Assembly: GCA_965199105.1 (NCBI GenBank) | Contig: CBDAQO010000002.1 | Coordinates: 4,402,001 to 4,466,000 of the forward strand | Source of the DNA: LMUY01 sp965199105 | Lineage (GTDB): Bacteria > Pseudomonadota > Alphaproteobacteria > Acetobacterales > Acetobacteraceae | Direction: 5' to 3' | Length of the DNA stretch: 64,000 nt | In this document: piece after piece, positions 1 through 10,135 of the stretch | Layout of the letters: each line of letters begins with the position of its first letter | Numbering within the stretch: position 1 is the stretch's first letter | Notes under the pieces: model-generated | Seen by the model: only the letters and a program-made list of their open reading frames with translations | What the model was told of the DNA's origin: nothing | Databases searched by the model: none | Translations under genes and position numbers: made by a program

Positions 1-738
1 GATGATCAGCGTGCGCTCGAATTGCCCGGTGTTCTTCGCGTTGATGCGGAAGTAGGTGGACAGCTCCATCGGGCAGCGCACGCCCTTGGGAATGAACACG
101 AACGAGCCGTCGGTGAACACGGCGCTGTTGAGCGCGGCGAAGTAGTTGTCGCCGGCTGGCACCACGCTGCCGAGATAGTGCTGCACCAGCTCGGGATGCT
201 CGCGCACCGCCTCCGAGATCGGGCAGAAGATCACGCCCACTTCGGCCAGGCTCTTGCGGAAGGTGGTCGCCACCGAGACGCTGTCGAACACCGCGTCCAC
301 CGCGATGTTGCGCCCCTCGGCAGCCCCTTCCGCCGCCGGGCCATCGGCGCCGACCACGCCGGCCAGGATCGCCTGCTCCTTGAGCGGAATGCCGAGCTTG
401 GCGTAGGTGCGCAGCAGCTCGGGGTCGACCTCGTCGAGCGAGCGCGGCCCGGGCTTCACCTTAGGCGCAGCATAATAGTGGATGTCCTGGTAGTCGATCT
501 TGGGGTAGCCGACCCGCGCCCAATCCGGCTCCGTCATCTTCAGCCACGAGGCATATGCCTTCAGCCGCCACGTCAGTAGCCATGCCGGCTCGCCCTTGCG
601 GTCGGAGATCAGCCGGATGGTATCCTCGTTCAGCCCCTTCGGCGCGACATCCATTTCGATGTCGGTTTCAAAGCCCCATTTGTAGCCGGAGCCGGTGAGC
701 GACTGGACGGTGTCGAGGGTTTCAGCAACTGCTGCCAT
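1..738 (-). CDS. sufB: Fe-S cluster scaffold protein SufB (N-terminal part, cut by window edge)
   Basis: The first 246 codons of SufB are present; the rest lies left of the window. SufB is the scaffold subunit of the cytosolic SufBC2D complex that builds iron-sulfur clusters. The visible part carries the family hallmarks: an N-terminal YKWGF segment, the DIHYYAAPK stretch, the ICPISEAV-like helix and the GVRCPMELSTYFRIN block near its end. The ATG at 738 follows the Rrf2 regulator gene stop by 8 bases, so the two are almost certainly co-transcribed as the head of a suf operon. Confidence 0.95.
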   Translation of the reverse strand, partial: MAAVAETLDTVQSLTGSGYKWGFETDIEMDVAPKGLNEDTIRLISDRKGEPAWLLTWRLKAYASWLKMTEPDWARVGYPKIDYQDIHYYAAPKVKPGPRSLDEVDPELLRTYAKLGIPLKEQAILAGVVGADGPAAEGAAEGRNIAVDAVFDSVSVATTFRKSLAEVGVIFCPISEAVREHPELVQHYLGSVVPAGDNYFAALNSAVFTDGSFVFIPKGVRCPMELSTYFRINAKNTGQFERTLII

Positions 739-746
739 GGTCAGTC

Positions 747-1199
747 CTACTCAGCCGGAAGAGAAAGGGAAGGCTCGGTCACGCGCGGCGAGCGGCGCTG
801 CGGCAGCTCGGCCATGTCGGCCAGCGAGATGGCGGTGAGCGCGGAACGCACCGCATGGTTCACCAGGTCCCACCGGCCGCGCACCTGGCAGGACAAAGCG
901 GCACAATTGGCCGTGGAGCCCTCGACGCAGGCAGCCATCGCGATCGGGCCGTCGATGGCGGTGATCACGTCGGCCACCGAGATGGCGCTCAGCGGACGCA
1001 CCAGCCGGTAGCCGCCACGGGCGCCACGCTGGGAGGCCACCAGGCCCGCCGCCGACAGCGCCTTGAGCACCTTGGCCACGGTCGGCTCCGGCACGCCCGT
1101 CATCTGGGACACGCCAGGCGAGGTCTGCACGCCACCCGCGCTCGCCAGGCGGACCAGCACGACCACCGCATAATCTGTCAGCTTCGACAGCCTGAACAT
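747..1199 (-). CDS. Rrf2/IscR-type SUF system regulator
   Basis: A 150-residue Rrf2-family transcription factor that normally senses Fe-S status and controls the suf operon. It begins MFRLSKLTDYAVVVL, typical of SUF regulators, followed by a winged helix (VPEPTVAKVLKALSAAGLV, then the RGARGGYRL wing). Three cysteines in the C-terminal half (ACVEG...NCAALSC) match the IscR-type cluster ligands. I chose the ATG at 1199 because AGGA lies a few bases upstream and the sequence then matches the family; an ATG at 1205 and a TTG at 1214 are also possible. It sits directly upstream of sufB, suggesting autoregulation of the operon. Confidence 0.9.
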   Translation of the reverse strand: MFRLSKLTDYAVVVLVRLASAGGVQTSPGVSQMTGVPEPTVAKVLKALSAAGLVASQRGARGGYRLVRPLSAISVADVITAIDGPIAMAACVEGSTANCAALSCQVRGRWDLVNHAVRSALTAISLADMAELPQRRSPRVTEPSLSLPAE

Positions 1200-1274
1200 C
1201 CGCATCCTGAGCAATGTGGAAAATGGGACCTCGCCGGTCCGGTATGCTGCAAATGAGCGGCTAGGCGCCCATCG

Positions 1275-1664
1275 TCAAGGCCTGGACGGCGATGTTACCG
1301 CGGCCATGGCGGCAAACCCGGCGGCAGCGGCCAGCGTGATGGCGGCGGCGGGCAGGCCATACCAGAGCGCCGCCCCTGCCGCGGCGGCCGCCAGGGCGAA
1401 GGCGGCCCAGGGTTGCGCGCCCGGCAGCATCGCCGCCGCACCGCTCGTCACCATCCCGGCCGCCGCCTCGAGCGCGCCCCGCAGCGGTGCGCCGTGCAGG
1501 CGTTGCAACGTGCCGGCGATGTCCGCCCCGCTCGAACTCAGCAGCGCGGAGGCCACGCTCTCCCCCACCACGAACAGGCTGCCAAAGCCGTAGCGCAGCA
1601 GCGCCAGCAGCCCCGCGGCCAGCATGGGTAGCGACCACAGCACCGCGCCCACCAGGCACAGCAC
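1275..1664 (-). CDS. Small hydrophobic membrane protein, function unknown
   Basis: An Ala/Leu/Gly-rich frame of about 129 residues with three or four likely membrane spans (residues about 1-20, 24-45 and 85-120). I recognise no family. It lies on the coding strand between the Rrf2 gene and a hypothetical gene. The start shown is GTG; the frame stays open further upstream without an ATG. Its composition fits an inner-membrane protein, but high GC also creates open frames, so it is only moderately supported. Confidence 0.45.
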   Translation of the reverse strand: MLCLVGAVLWSLPMLAAGLLALLRYGFGSLFVVGESVASALLSSSGADIAGTLQRLHGAPLRGALEAAAGMVTSGAAAMLPGAQPWAAFALAAAAAGAALWYGLPAAAITLAAAAGFAAMAAVTSPSRP

Positions 1665-1708
1665 GGCGCAGGCGAGCCGCGCGACCCGCCGGCCGACTGC
1701 TAGAAGCG

Positions 1709-2089
1709 TCAGCGATCCCGCATGTCGGGCCCGCGCTCGCCCTCTTCCAGGTCGTCGTCGTCCAGCCGCTCCATGTGCACGGTATGGTCGCCGCCATGCT
1801 GCTGGATGTCGCGTTCGCGCGGGCCGGACACGCGGTCAATCACCTGCACCGCGGCAATCCCGGCCTCGTCGGCGACCAGGCGGGCCGCCTCCACCGCTTC
1901 CTCGAGCTCCATCGGCGAGCCATCCGGGCGGGCCGGACGGGTGCGCTCGGGCAGGCCATGGCGGTGCGTGAGCGTGACTTCCACGATGGTGCGGTGCGGG
2001 TCGTCCTCGTCAAACCGGCGCAGCACGAACACGGTGTGGCCGCCCTCTGGCACCGGGTCATGCGGGTTGAGCCTCATCACGTCTGCCAT
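1709..2089 (-). CDS. Conserved-looking acidic hypothetical protein
   Basis: About 126 residues beginning MADVMRLNPHDPVPEGGHTV, rich in Asp, Glu and His, with an internal helix (ELEEAVEAARLVADEAGI) and a charged tail ending in DLEEGERGPDMRDR. I assign no family. The ATG at 2089 is preferred over the longer frame from 2113 because the sequence becomes protein-like only from there. It lies downstream of thiD on the same strand. Confidence 0.6.
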   Translation of the reverse strand: MADVMRLNPHDPVPEGGHTVFVLRRFDEDDPHRTIVEVTLTHRHGLPERTRPARPDGSPMELEEAVEAARLVADEAGIAAVQVIDRVSGPRERDIQQHGGDHTVHMERLDDDDLEEGERGPDMRDR

Positions 2090-2199
2090 GGTCCCTCCGA
2101 TCCGCCGCGCCATGATCCGGGCTGCGGCAGTGGTTCAATTGCCCCTTCCGCCGAGCGATGCAAGCGGCCGTGCCCGACGCCGCACTGACCGCGGCGGCG

Positions 2200-2979
2200 C
2201 TACGTCAGCATGTGGCCGAGTGGACCGTGGCCCTTGCCGATGCCCGGCGCCGCTGCGATCGCCGCCTGCACGTAGTCCACCGCCCGCTCCACCGCGGCGG
2301 GCATCGCCAGCCCGGCGGCCAGCCCGCAGGCCACGGCGGTGGCTAGCGTGCAGCCGGTGCCATGGGTGTGGCGCGTGTGCTGGCGCGGGCGGCGGAACTC
2401 GATCACGCCGGATTGGGTGGCCAGCAGGTCCAGCACCATGTCGCCCTCGCCGTGGCCGCCCTTAAGCAGCACCGCCTCCGGCCCCAGCGTCAGCAGCATG
2501 GCGGCCACCTCGCGCATCGCGGTGTTGTCGCGCACGCTGCGGCCAGACAGCGCCTCGGCTTCGGGCAGGTTGGGCGTGAGCAGGGTGGCGAGCGGCAGCA
2601 GCAGGGTCTTGAGCGCCGACACCGCCTCGGGCGCCAGCAGCGACGCGCCGCCCTTGGCCACCATCACCGGGTCGACGACCAAAGGCCGCGTGCTGGCGGC
2701 GAGGGCGCGGGCCACCACCTCGATCACGGCAGCGTCGCCCAGCATGCCGGTCTTCACCGCGTCCGCGCCCGGGTCGGCCAGCGCCACGGTGATCTGCTGC
2801 GCGATGAAGCCGGGCGGCACGGGATGCACGCCGTGGACGCCCGCCGTATCCTGCGCGGTGAGCGCGGTGACGGCGGTGCTGGCGTAGGCGCCGAGCGCCA
2901 TCGCGGTCTTGAGGTCGGCCTGGATCCCGGCACCGCCTCCGCTATCCGACCCGGCGATCACCAGCACCCGCGGGATCAT
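2200..2979 (-). CDS. thiD: Hydroxymethylpyrimidine/phosphomethylpyrimidine kinase
   Basis: A 259-residue ribokinase-fold enzyme that phosphorylates HMP and HMP-P for thiamine synthesis. It starts MIPRVLVIAGSDSGGGAGIQ, the diagnostic ThiD N terminus. TAMALGAYASTAVTALTAQ, the DAVKTGMLGD motif, DPVMVAKGG and the GTGCTLATAVACGLA anion-hole/ATP motif follow in family order. The ATG at 2979 lies 5 bases after the glmM stop, so it is the last gene of the ftsH-folP-glmM-thiD run. A thiE lies in the same window at 21.3 kb on the other strand. Confidence 0.96.
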   Translation of the reverse strand: MIPRVLVIAGSDSGGGAGIQADLKTAMALGAYASTAVTALTAQDTAGVHGVHPVPPGFIAQQITVALADPGADAVKTGMLGDAAVIEVVARALAASTRPLVVDPVMVAKGGASLLAPEAVSALKTLLLPLATLLTPNLPEAEALSGRSVRDNTAMREVAAMLLTLGPEAVLLKGGHGEGDMVLDLLATQSGVIEFRRPRQHTRHTHGTGCTLATAVACGLAAGLAMPAAVERAVDYVQAAIAAAPGIGKGHGPLGHMLT

Positions 2980-2984
2980 CCCGT

Positions 2985-4349
2985 TCAGGCCGCCTGGGCG
3001 CGGGTCGCGTCGGCCACGGCGGCGCAGAGCGAGTCCACCACGCGGCCGACCAGCGCCTCGTCCTCCGCCTCCGCCATCACCCGCACCACCGGCTCGGTGC
3101 CGCTTTCGCGCAGCAGCAGCCGGCCGCTGGCGCCGAGCGTGGCCTCCGCGGCCACGATCGCGGCCTGCACGCGCTGGTCCGCCAGCGGCGACGGCCCGGC
3201 AAAGCGCACGCTGCGCAGGCGCTGCGGCAACGGCTCGAACGGGCGGCACACCTCACTGGCGGGGCGGTCGCGTTCCACCAGGGCGGCCAGCACCTGCAGC
3301 GCGGCGATCAGCCCGTCCCCGGTGGTCGAGTGGTCGGCCAGGATGACGTGGCCGGATTGCTCGCCGCCGAGGTTCAGCCCGTCGGCGCGCATCCGCTCCA
3401 TCACGTAGCGGTCGCCCACCGAGGTGCGGCGCAGGGCCAGGCCTTCACCGGCCAGGAAGCGCTCGAGCCCGAGATTGGACATCACCGTGGCCGCCACCGC
3501 GCCACCGCGCAGCCGCCCGGCGCGGGCCCAGGTCTGGGCGATCAGCGCCAGGATTTGGTCACCATCCACCAGCCGGCCGGTTTCGTCGGACAGCAGCAGG
3601 CGGTCGGCGTCCCCGTCCAGCGCCACGCCCAGTGCCGCGCCGTGCTCCACCACCGCCCGGCACAGATGCTCCGGCGTCATCGAGCCGCAGTCGCGGTTGA
3701 TGTTGACCCCATCGGGCTTGACGCCGAGCTCCACCACCGTCGCGCCCAGCTCCCACAGCACGGTCGGCGCCACGCGGTAGGCGGCGCCGTGGGCACAATC
3801 GATGACGATCTTGCGGCCCTCGAGCGTCTGCCCGCGCGGGAAAGTGGATTTGGCGCTCTCGATGTAGCGCCCGGCGGCGTCGGTCAGCCGGGCGGCGCGG
3901 CCGAGGGCGGCGGGTTTGGCCAGCCGGGCCGACAGATCGGACGCCATCAGCGCCTCGATCTCCGCCTCGGTCGCGTCTGACAGCTTGAAGCCGTCCGGGC
4001 CGAACAGCTTGATGCCGTTGTCCTCGAACGGGTTGTGGCTGGCCGAAATCATCACGCCCAGGTCGGCGCGCAACGACCGGGTCAGCATGGCGATGGCGGG
4101 GGTGGGCAGCGGGCCGACCAGCGTCACGTCCATGCCGGCGGCGATGAAGCCCGCCACCAACGCCGGTTCGATCATGTAGCCGGAGAGCCGTGTGTCTTTG
4201 CCGATCACCACCCGGTGGCGATGGGTGCCGCGGACGAACATGATGCCGGTGGCCTGGCCGAGGCGCAGCGCGGTGTCGGCGGTCATGGGTTCGATGTTGG
4301 CGGTTCCGCGGATCCCGTCGGTGCCGAACAGCCTCCTGCCATTTGCCAT
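2985..4349 (-). CDS. glmM: Phosphoglucosamine mutase
   Basis: A 454-residue enzyme converting glucosamine-6-phosphate to glucosamine-1-phosphate for UDP-GlcNAc and hence peptidoglycan and lipid A. It begins with RLFGTDGIRG, has the active phosphoserine loop MISASHNPFEDNG, the Mg-binding DGDADR motif and the sugar-binding GEQSGH motif, and ends with the phosphate-binding RESGTEPVVRVMAE loop. Length is normal. It follows folP in the order common in alphaproteobacteria and other proteobacteria (ftsH-folP-glmM). Confidence 0.98.
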   Translation of the reverse strand: MANGRRLFGTDGIRGTANIEPMTADTALRLGQATGIMFVRGTHRHRVVIGKDTRLSGYMIEPALVAGFIAAGMDVTLVGPLPTPAIAMLTRSLRADLGVMISASHNPFEDNGIKLFGPDGFKLSDATEAEIEALMASDLSARLAKPAALGRAARLTDAAGRYIESAKSTFPRGQTLEGRKIVIDCAHGAAYRVAPTVLWELGATVVELGVKPDGVNINRDCGSMTPEHLCRAVVEHGAALGVALDGDADRLLLSDETGRLVDGDQILALIAQTWARAGRLRGGAVAATVMSNLGLERFLAGEGLALRRTSVGDRYVMERMRADGLNLGGEQSGHVILADHSTTGDGLIAALQVLAALVERDRPASEVCRPFEPLPQRLRSVRFAGPSPLADQRVQAAIVAAEATLGASGRLLLRESGTEPVVRVMAEAEDEALVGRVVDSLCAAVADATRAQAA

Positions 4350-4386
4350 ATGCGGGCGAATTCCTGAGTGGGTGGGTGGTGGTAGC

Positions 4387-5169
4387 CTAGGCTGTCAGCG
4401 CTTGCCAGACCCGGACCGCTTCCACCGTCAAAGCAACGTCATGCACCCGCAGCACGGACGCGCCGGCTTGCAGCGCAAACAGCGCCGCCGCAAGGGAGCC
4501 GCCCGCCCGCTGCTTGGCCTCAGCCTGCCCGCTCAGCGTGCCGATGAAGCGCTTGCGGGAGACGCCGACCACCAGCGGCCGCCCAAGGTTGCGCAGCGAT
4601 GCCAGGTTGCGTAGCAGGTCGACGTTGTGCGTCCCCGTCTTGGCGAAGCCGATGCCGGGGTCGAGCGCCACCTGTTCGAGGCGGATGCCAAACGCCATGG
4701 CGGCCTGCATGCGCATGGCCAGTTCGGCCGCAACCTCGGCGGCGACATGCTTATAATGCGCGTGCTTGTGCATGATGGCCGGGGTGCCGCGCATGTGCAT
4801 CAGGATGACCGGGCACCCCCAGGCGGCGATGACGCCCGCCGCCGCCGGGTCGTACTGCAGGGCGGAAACGTCGTTCACGATGGCAGCACCCGCCTCGAGC
4901 GCCGCCTGCATGGTTGCGGCGTTGCGGCTGTCGACGCAGAGCGGCACGCCACAGCCGCGCAACCCGGCAATGACCGGCAAGATGCGGGCCTGCTCCTCGG
5001 CCGGGGCGACGGGCAGGCTGTGTGGCCGCGTGGTTTCGCCGCCGACATCGATGAGGTCGGCCCCGTCGGCCACCATCTGGAGCCCGGCCGCAATCGCGCG
5101 CGCCGGGTCGAGGTGGTCACCGCCGTCGCTGAAGCTGTCTGGCGTGACGTTAAGCACCGCCATCACCAA
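4387..5169 (-). CDS. folP: Dihydropteroate synthase
   Basis: Condenses para-aminobenzoate with hydroxymethyl-dihydropterin pyrophosphate in folate synthesis, and is the sulfonamide target. The 260-residue frame opens with MAVLNVTPDSFSDGG, then GADLIDVGGETTRP, DSRNAATM, a NDVSAL loop, a MHMRGTP motif, DPGIGFAKT and VGVSRKRFIG, all in DHPS order. The start shown is GTG at 5169. The frame is open back to the end of ftsH, so the true N terminus may lie some 20 residues further upstream. Confidence 0.95.
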   Translation of the reverse strand: MVMAVLNVTPDSFSDGGDHLDPARAIAAGLQMVADGADLIDVGGETTRPHSLPVAPAEEQARILPVIAGLRGCGVPLCVDSRNAATMQAALEAGAAIVNDVSALQYDPAAAGVIAAWGCPVILMHMRGTPAIMHKHAHYKHVAAEVAAELAMRMQAAMAFGIRLEQVALDPGIGFAKTGTHNVDLLRNLASLRNLGRPLVVGVSRKRFIGTLSGQAEAKQRAGGSLAAALFALQAGASVLRVHDVALTVEAVRVWQALTA

Positions 5170-5234
5170 CGCACGGCCGGGGAGCCCCGCCCAGGGTGGC
5201 GTCGCGCTACCGGCGGTGCGCTGGAGCGGGGCGG

Positions 5235-7151
<1,917 letters not shown>

Positions 7152-7285
7152 CTATGATTCCTGGCACATCCGTGAAGTCGACATTGGTGCCCGTCTTCTG
7201 GCCACCCGGTCCACACAGTCCAACCCGAGAGGCTTGGCCAGTGCAACCCCATGAACATGGGATCAGTCACGCTCCAGCAAAGCCC

Positions 7286-8536
7286 TCACCTGCAACAAGC
7301 CACAAACCCAGCCCCGGCGCAGGGCACGGCCGCACTATGCAGCACCGGCCAGCCAGGTGAAGCACTATCGTCCACACGATGATCATAATCCAAAAACGGC
7401 ACCGAGAACAGCGTGCTGTCATGGCGCAGCGCGGGCAGGCTGCGCAGCACGGCGGCGGGCCAGGGCGAGCGCCGGCGCAACCCGGCCGCAGCCTCGCCCA
7501 AGGCGCCGACCGTGCAGCCGGAGCCGACCCGGCCGACGCGGAACCGGCCATCCCACACCACGTCCGCCGCGGCCGGCAGCGCGCCCGCCATCGCCGCCGC
7601 CTCGCGCACCACCAACCAGCCGGGGCCAAGCCGGCCGGCGGGCAGCAGGCGGGCGCCCGCCAGGGTGGCCGACCGCGGCGCCGCCGCCAGGCTTGCCACC
7701 GCGGCCACCGGGTAGCGCCGGCCCGACACCAGGCGCAGCACCGCCGCCAGCACGTCCGGCGCCACCGGGCCCGGCGACATCACGGCGAACCCGGCCGGAT
7801 ACAGCCGCACCCGCGCCGCCAGCTCCGCCGCCAAGCCAGCGTCCCGCGCCGCGCGGGCCCGGCCTTGCGTGGCCGCCTCGGCCAGCAGCCCGGCGCGCGC
7901 GCTGCCGATCTCGCGCCGCAGCCGGGCCCGGGTGGTGCGCAGATCGTCGTTGGTCGGATCCTGCGCCGCGGTCAGCCCGGCTTGCGCCACCACCGCGGCC
8001 AGCCGCTCCGGCGCGAAGCCCAGCAGCGGGCGCAGCAGCCGGACGTCCACTGCCTCGGTGAGGCTCGCCATGGAAGCCAAGCCGCGCGGCCCGCTGCCGG
8101 CCCGTTGCCGTAGCAGCACGGTCTCGGCCTGGTCCCCGGCGTGGTGGCCCAGCACCAGGTCGACCAACCCCGCCTCCCGGCAGGCTGCCGACAACGCGGC
8201 GTAGCGCGCCTCCCGTGCCCGTTCCGCTATACCACTTCCAGGTGCCAGGCCGCGCAACCGCAGGATGGACGCGGCGATACCCCGTTGCGCCAAGGTGGCC
8301 TGCGCCGCCGCTGCCTCGGCCGCCGACCCAGCGCGAAGGCCGTGATCGACGATGAAGGCCGCCGGGTCCCCCCAATGGCGCAGCAGCAAGGCCAGGCACA
8401 AGCTGTCCGGCCCGCCCGATACCGCCACGGCGACCCGGCGTGCGCTATCCCAGGGCCCGAGGCGGTCCATCGCGGCGGCGAACTCCGCCGGGGTGACCGG
8501 CGCGGCGGCGGTAGCCCCGCGCGCGGGGGGATACAC
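7286..8536 (-). CDS. tilS: tRNA(Ile)-lysidine synthase
   Basis: Modifies the CAU anticodon of a minor tRNA-Ile to lysidine using ATP. The PP-loop signature VAVSGGPDSLCLALLL is near residue 37, followed by FIVDHGLRAGS, LGHHAGDQAETVLLR with the GPRGLASM segment, and DPTNDD. All are TilS hallmarks. The 416-residue length is normal. It is sandwiched between cpoB and ftsH as in many alphaproteobacteria. The C-terminal third is Ala/Gly-rich and weakly conserved. Confidence 0.93.
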   Translation of the reverse strand: MYPPARGATAAAPVTPAEFAAAMDRLGPWDSARRVAVAVSGGPDSLCLALLLRHWGDPAAFIVDHGLRAGSAAEAAAAQATLAQRGIAASILRLRGLAPGSGIAERAREARYAALSAACREAGLVDLVLGHHAGDQAETVLLRQRAGSGPRGLASMASLTEAVDVRLLRPLLGFAPERLAAVVAQAGLTAAQDPTNDDLRTTRARLRREIGSARAGLLAEAATQGRARAARDAGLAAELAARVRLYPAGFAVMSPGPVAPDVLAAVLRLVSGRRYPVAAVASLAAAPRSATLAGARLLPAGRLGPGWLVVREAAAMAGALPAAADVVWDGRFRVGRVGSGCTVGALGEAAAGLRRRSPWPAAVLRSLPALRHDSTLFSVPFLDYDHRVDDSASPGWPVLHSAAVPCAGAGFVACCR

Positions 8537-8544
8537 CCTCTGCT

Positions 8545-9423
8545 CTAGCGGCAGGCGGCGCGGCGGCGGGCTTCGGCCTCGGCGTCCCGGATGTCCGCGC
8601 GGGGCTGCGGGAACTCGGCGCGCAACTTGCCCAGCGCCTCGCAGGCCGAAGCGGTGTCCTTCAGCGCGATCAGCGAGTTGGCCACGCCAAGCAGCGCGTC
8701 AGGAGCGCGGGCGCCGGTGCGATTGCGGTTATAGGCGTCGTAGAAGTCCGGCGCTGCCTGCTGGTAGTTGTGTTCGCCCTGCTCGGCCTCCGCCAGCACA
8801 AACTGGGCGTCCGCGGCGCGCGGCGAACGCTTGGAGATCACCTCGCGGGCGGCGGCGATGGCGGCGGGGTAGTCCCGCCGGGCAATCGCGGCGTTGGCGT
8901 CCTGCAACGCCAGCTCCGGCGTGCGCGGCGGCGGCGGAGCGGCCGGGTTCAGCGATTGCTGCGGCGCGAACGGCACCCCGGGCGCGCCCAGCGCGGAAGG
9001 CGGCGGACTGCGGTAGCTCGGCTGGCCCGGCGCTGCGGCTGGCGCACCGCCGGAGTTCTGCAACGCAAACTGCAGGTCGCCCAGTTGCTTGGTGAAGTCG
9101 GCCGATTGCTGTTGCTGGGTGTTGGCCAGTTCGTCCACCCGGCCGCGCAGCGAGCGCACCTGGTCCTCCAGGGTGGACACGCGGTCCAGCAACTGGGTTA
9201 GCAGGCCCGGGTCGGCGCCCTGCCCGCCCGACTGCGAACGCTCCGAGTAGGACGGCGCCGGGCCACCTCGCTGCAGCGATTGCAACTGGTGCCGCAGGTC
9301 CAGGATTTCATTTTGCAGGGCGATCGCCTCGCGGCTGTCGAATTGCGCCCGCGCCGGCGAGCTGCCCAGCAGTGCCATCGCCGCTACGACCGCACCTGCA
9401 TACAAGGTGCTGGGAAACCTCAT
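8545..9423 (-). CDS. cpoB: Cell division coordinator CpoB (YbgF)
   Basis: A 292-residue periplasmic protein of the Tol-Pal cluster that coordinates outer-membrane constriction with peptidoglycan synthesis. A signal peptide covers residues 1-26 (LLGSSPARAQF). A coiled-coil region with heptad-like leucines follows (LQNEILDLRHQLQSLQ), then a Pro/Ser linker and a C-terminal TPR domain (ALQDANAAIARRDYPAAIAA...). The final DIRDAEAEARRRAACR tail is typical. It lies directly after pal. Confidence 0.92.
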   Translation of the reverse strand: MRFPSTLYAGAVVAAMALLGSSPARAQFDSREAIALQNEILDLRHQLQSLQRGGPAPSYSERSQSGGQGADPGLLTQLLDRVSTLEDQVRSLRGRVDELANTQQQQSADFTKQLGDLQFALQNSGGAPAAAPGQPSYRSPPPSALGAPGVPFAPQQSLNPAAPPPPRTPELALQDANAAIARRDYPAAIAAAREVISKRSPRAADAQFVLAEAEQGEHNYQQAAPDFYDAYNRNRTGARAPDALLGVANSLIALKDTASACEALGKLRAEFPQPRADIRDAEAEARRRAACR

Positions 9424-9516
9424 GCCCGCTGCTCCGCCGCCAATTGCCGGGGCGGTTCTAGAGCGGTTCCCCGTCCGGCGAAACCGCTCCGACCCGAGTG
9501 ACCGAACGCCAGACCG

Positions 9517-9999
9517 CTATTGGACCGACGTGATGGCGTTGCGGTTCTGCGCATAGGCCTGCTCGTCCGAACCGAGCGCGGTCGGGCGGTCCTTGCCGTA
9601 GCTGATGGTGGTGATCCGGCTCGAAGCCACGCCGTGCGCCACCAGGTAATCGCGTGCGGAGTTGGCCCGGCGCTCGCCCAGTGCGATGTTGTACTCCTCG
9701 GTGCCGCGCTCGTCGCAATTGCCGGCGATCTGCACGGCGTCCTGCGGGTAGCGGCCGAGCCAAGAGGACTGCTTGTCCAGCGTAGCGCGCGCGTCGTCGC
9801 TGAGGTTGTTGCCGTTGGTCGGGAAGAACACGCGGTCGCCGACGTTGGCCACCAGGTCTTCCTCGCTGCCGCCGGACGGCCCGGCGCTGCCGTTGGCCAC
9901 GTTGCCGGTGCCGTTGGAGGCCGCCGAGCTGCTTGGCTGGCTGGCACAGGCGGAGAGCAGCGCCAACAGCGCCAAGGCGGGAAGCACTTTACGATTCAT
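9517..9999 (-). CDS. pal: Peptidoglycan-associated lipoprotein Pal
   Basis: Outer-membrane lipoprotein anchoring the envelope to peptidoglycan. The 160-residue product starts MNRKVLPALALLALLSACAS, with a clear lipobox LSAC (Cys18). The OmpA-like domain carries VFFPTNGNNLSDDARATLDKQ, IAGNCDERGTEEYN and LGERRANSARDYLVAHGV, which bind meso-diaminopimelate. The ATG at 9999 is chosen because only from there is a lipoprotein signal formed. Partners TolB, TolA, TolR and TolQ are immediately upstream. Confidence 0.96.
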   Translation of the reverse strand: MNRKVLPALALLALLSACASQPSSSAASNGTGNVANGSAGPSGGSEEDLVANVGDRVFFPTNGNNLSDDARATLDKQSSWLGRYPQDAVQIAGNCDERGTEEYNIALGERRANSARDYLVAHGVASSRITTISYGKDRPTALGSDEQAYAQNRNAITSVQ

Positions 10000-10039
10000 T
10001 GATCGATTCCTAATTTGACGGACAAATACCATTGAACGC

Positions 10040-10062
10040 TGCCACAACGACAAAGTGTGGCA
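10040..10062 (-). other. Small perfect inverted repeat between tolB and pal
   Basis: A 7-base perfect inverted repeat (TGCCACA / TGTGGCA) with a 9-base loop lies in the 136-base tolB-pal gap. No T-tract follows on the coding strand, so it is not a clear terminator. It could modulate or stabilise the pal transcript; this is inference. Confidence 0.35.
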
Positions 10063-10135
10063 TTCGTTCCACATGCCGTCGCTTAGAAGTCACAGCGCGC
10101 CAGGTCAACCGGCGGGCGCGGTGGGCGCGCGCAGG

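Noticed and set aside
1261..1839. 192-residue minus-strand frame overlapping 1275-1664
   Set aside because: It is Arg-rich and reads the end of the neighbouring acidic gene out of phase; the hydrophobic frame is the better candidate.
2980..3249. In-frame upstream extension of thiD (Arg/Gly-rich)
   Set aside because: It lies inside glmM in another phase. ThiD homology begins exactly at the ATG at 2979; no TPP riboswitch was seen here.
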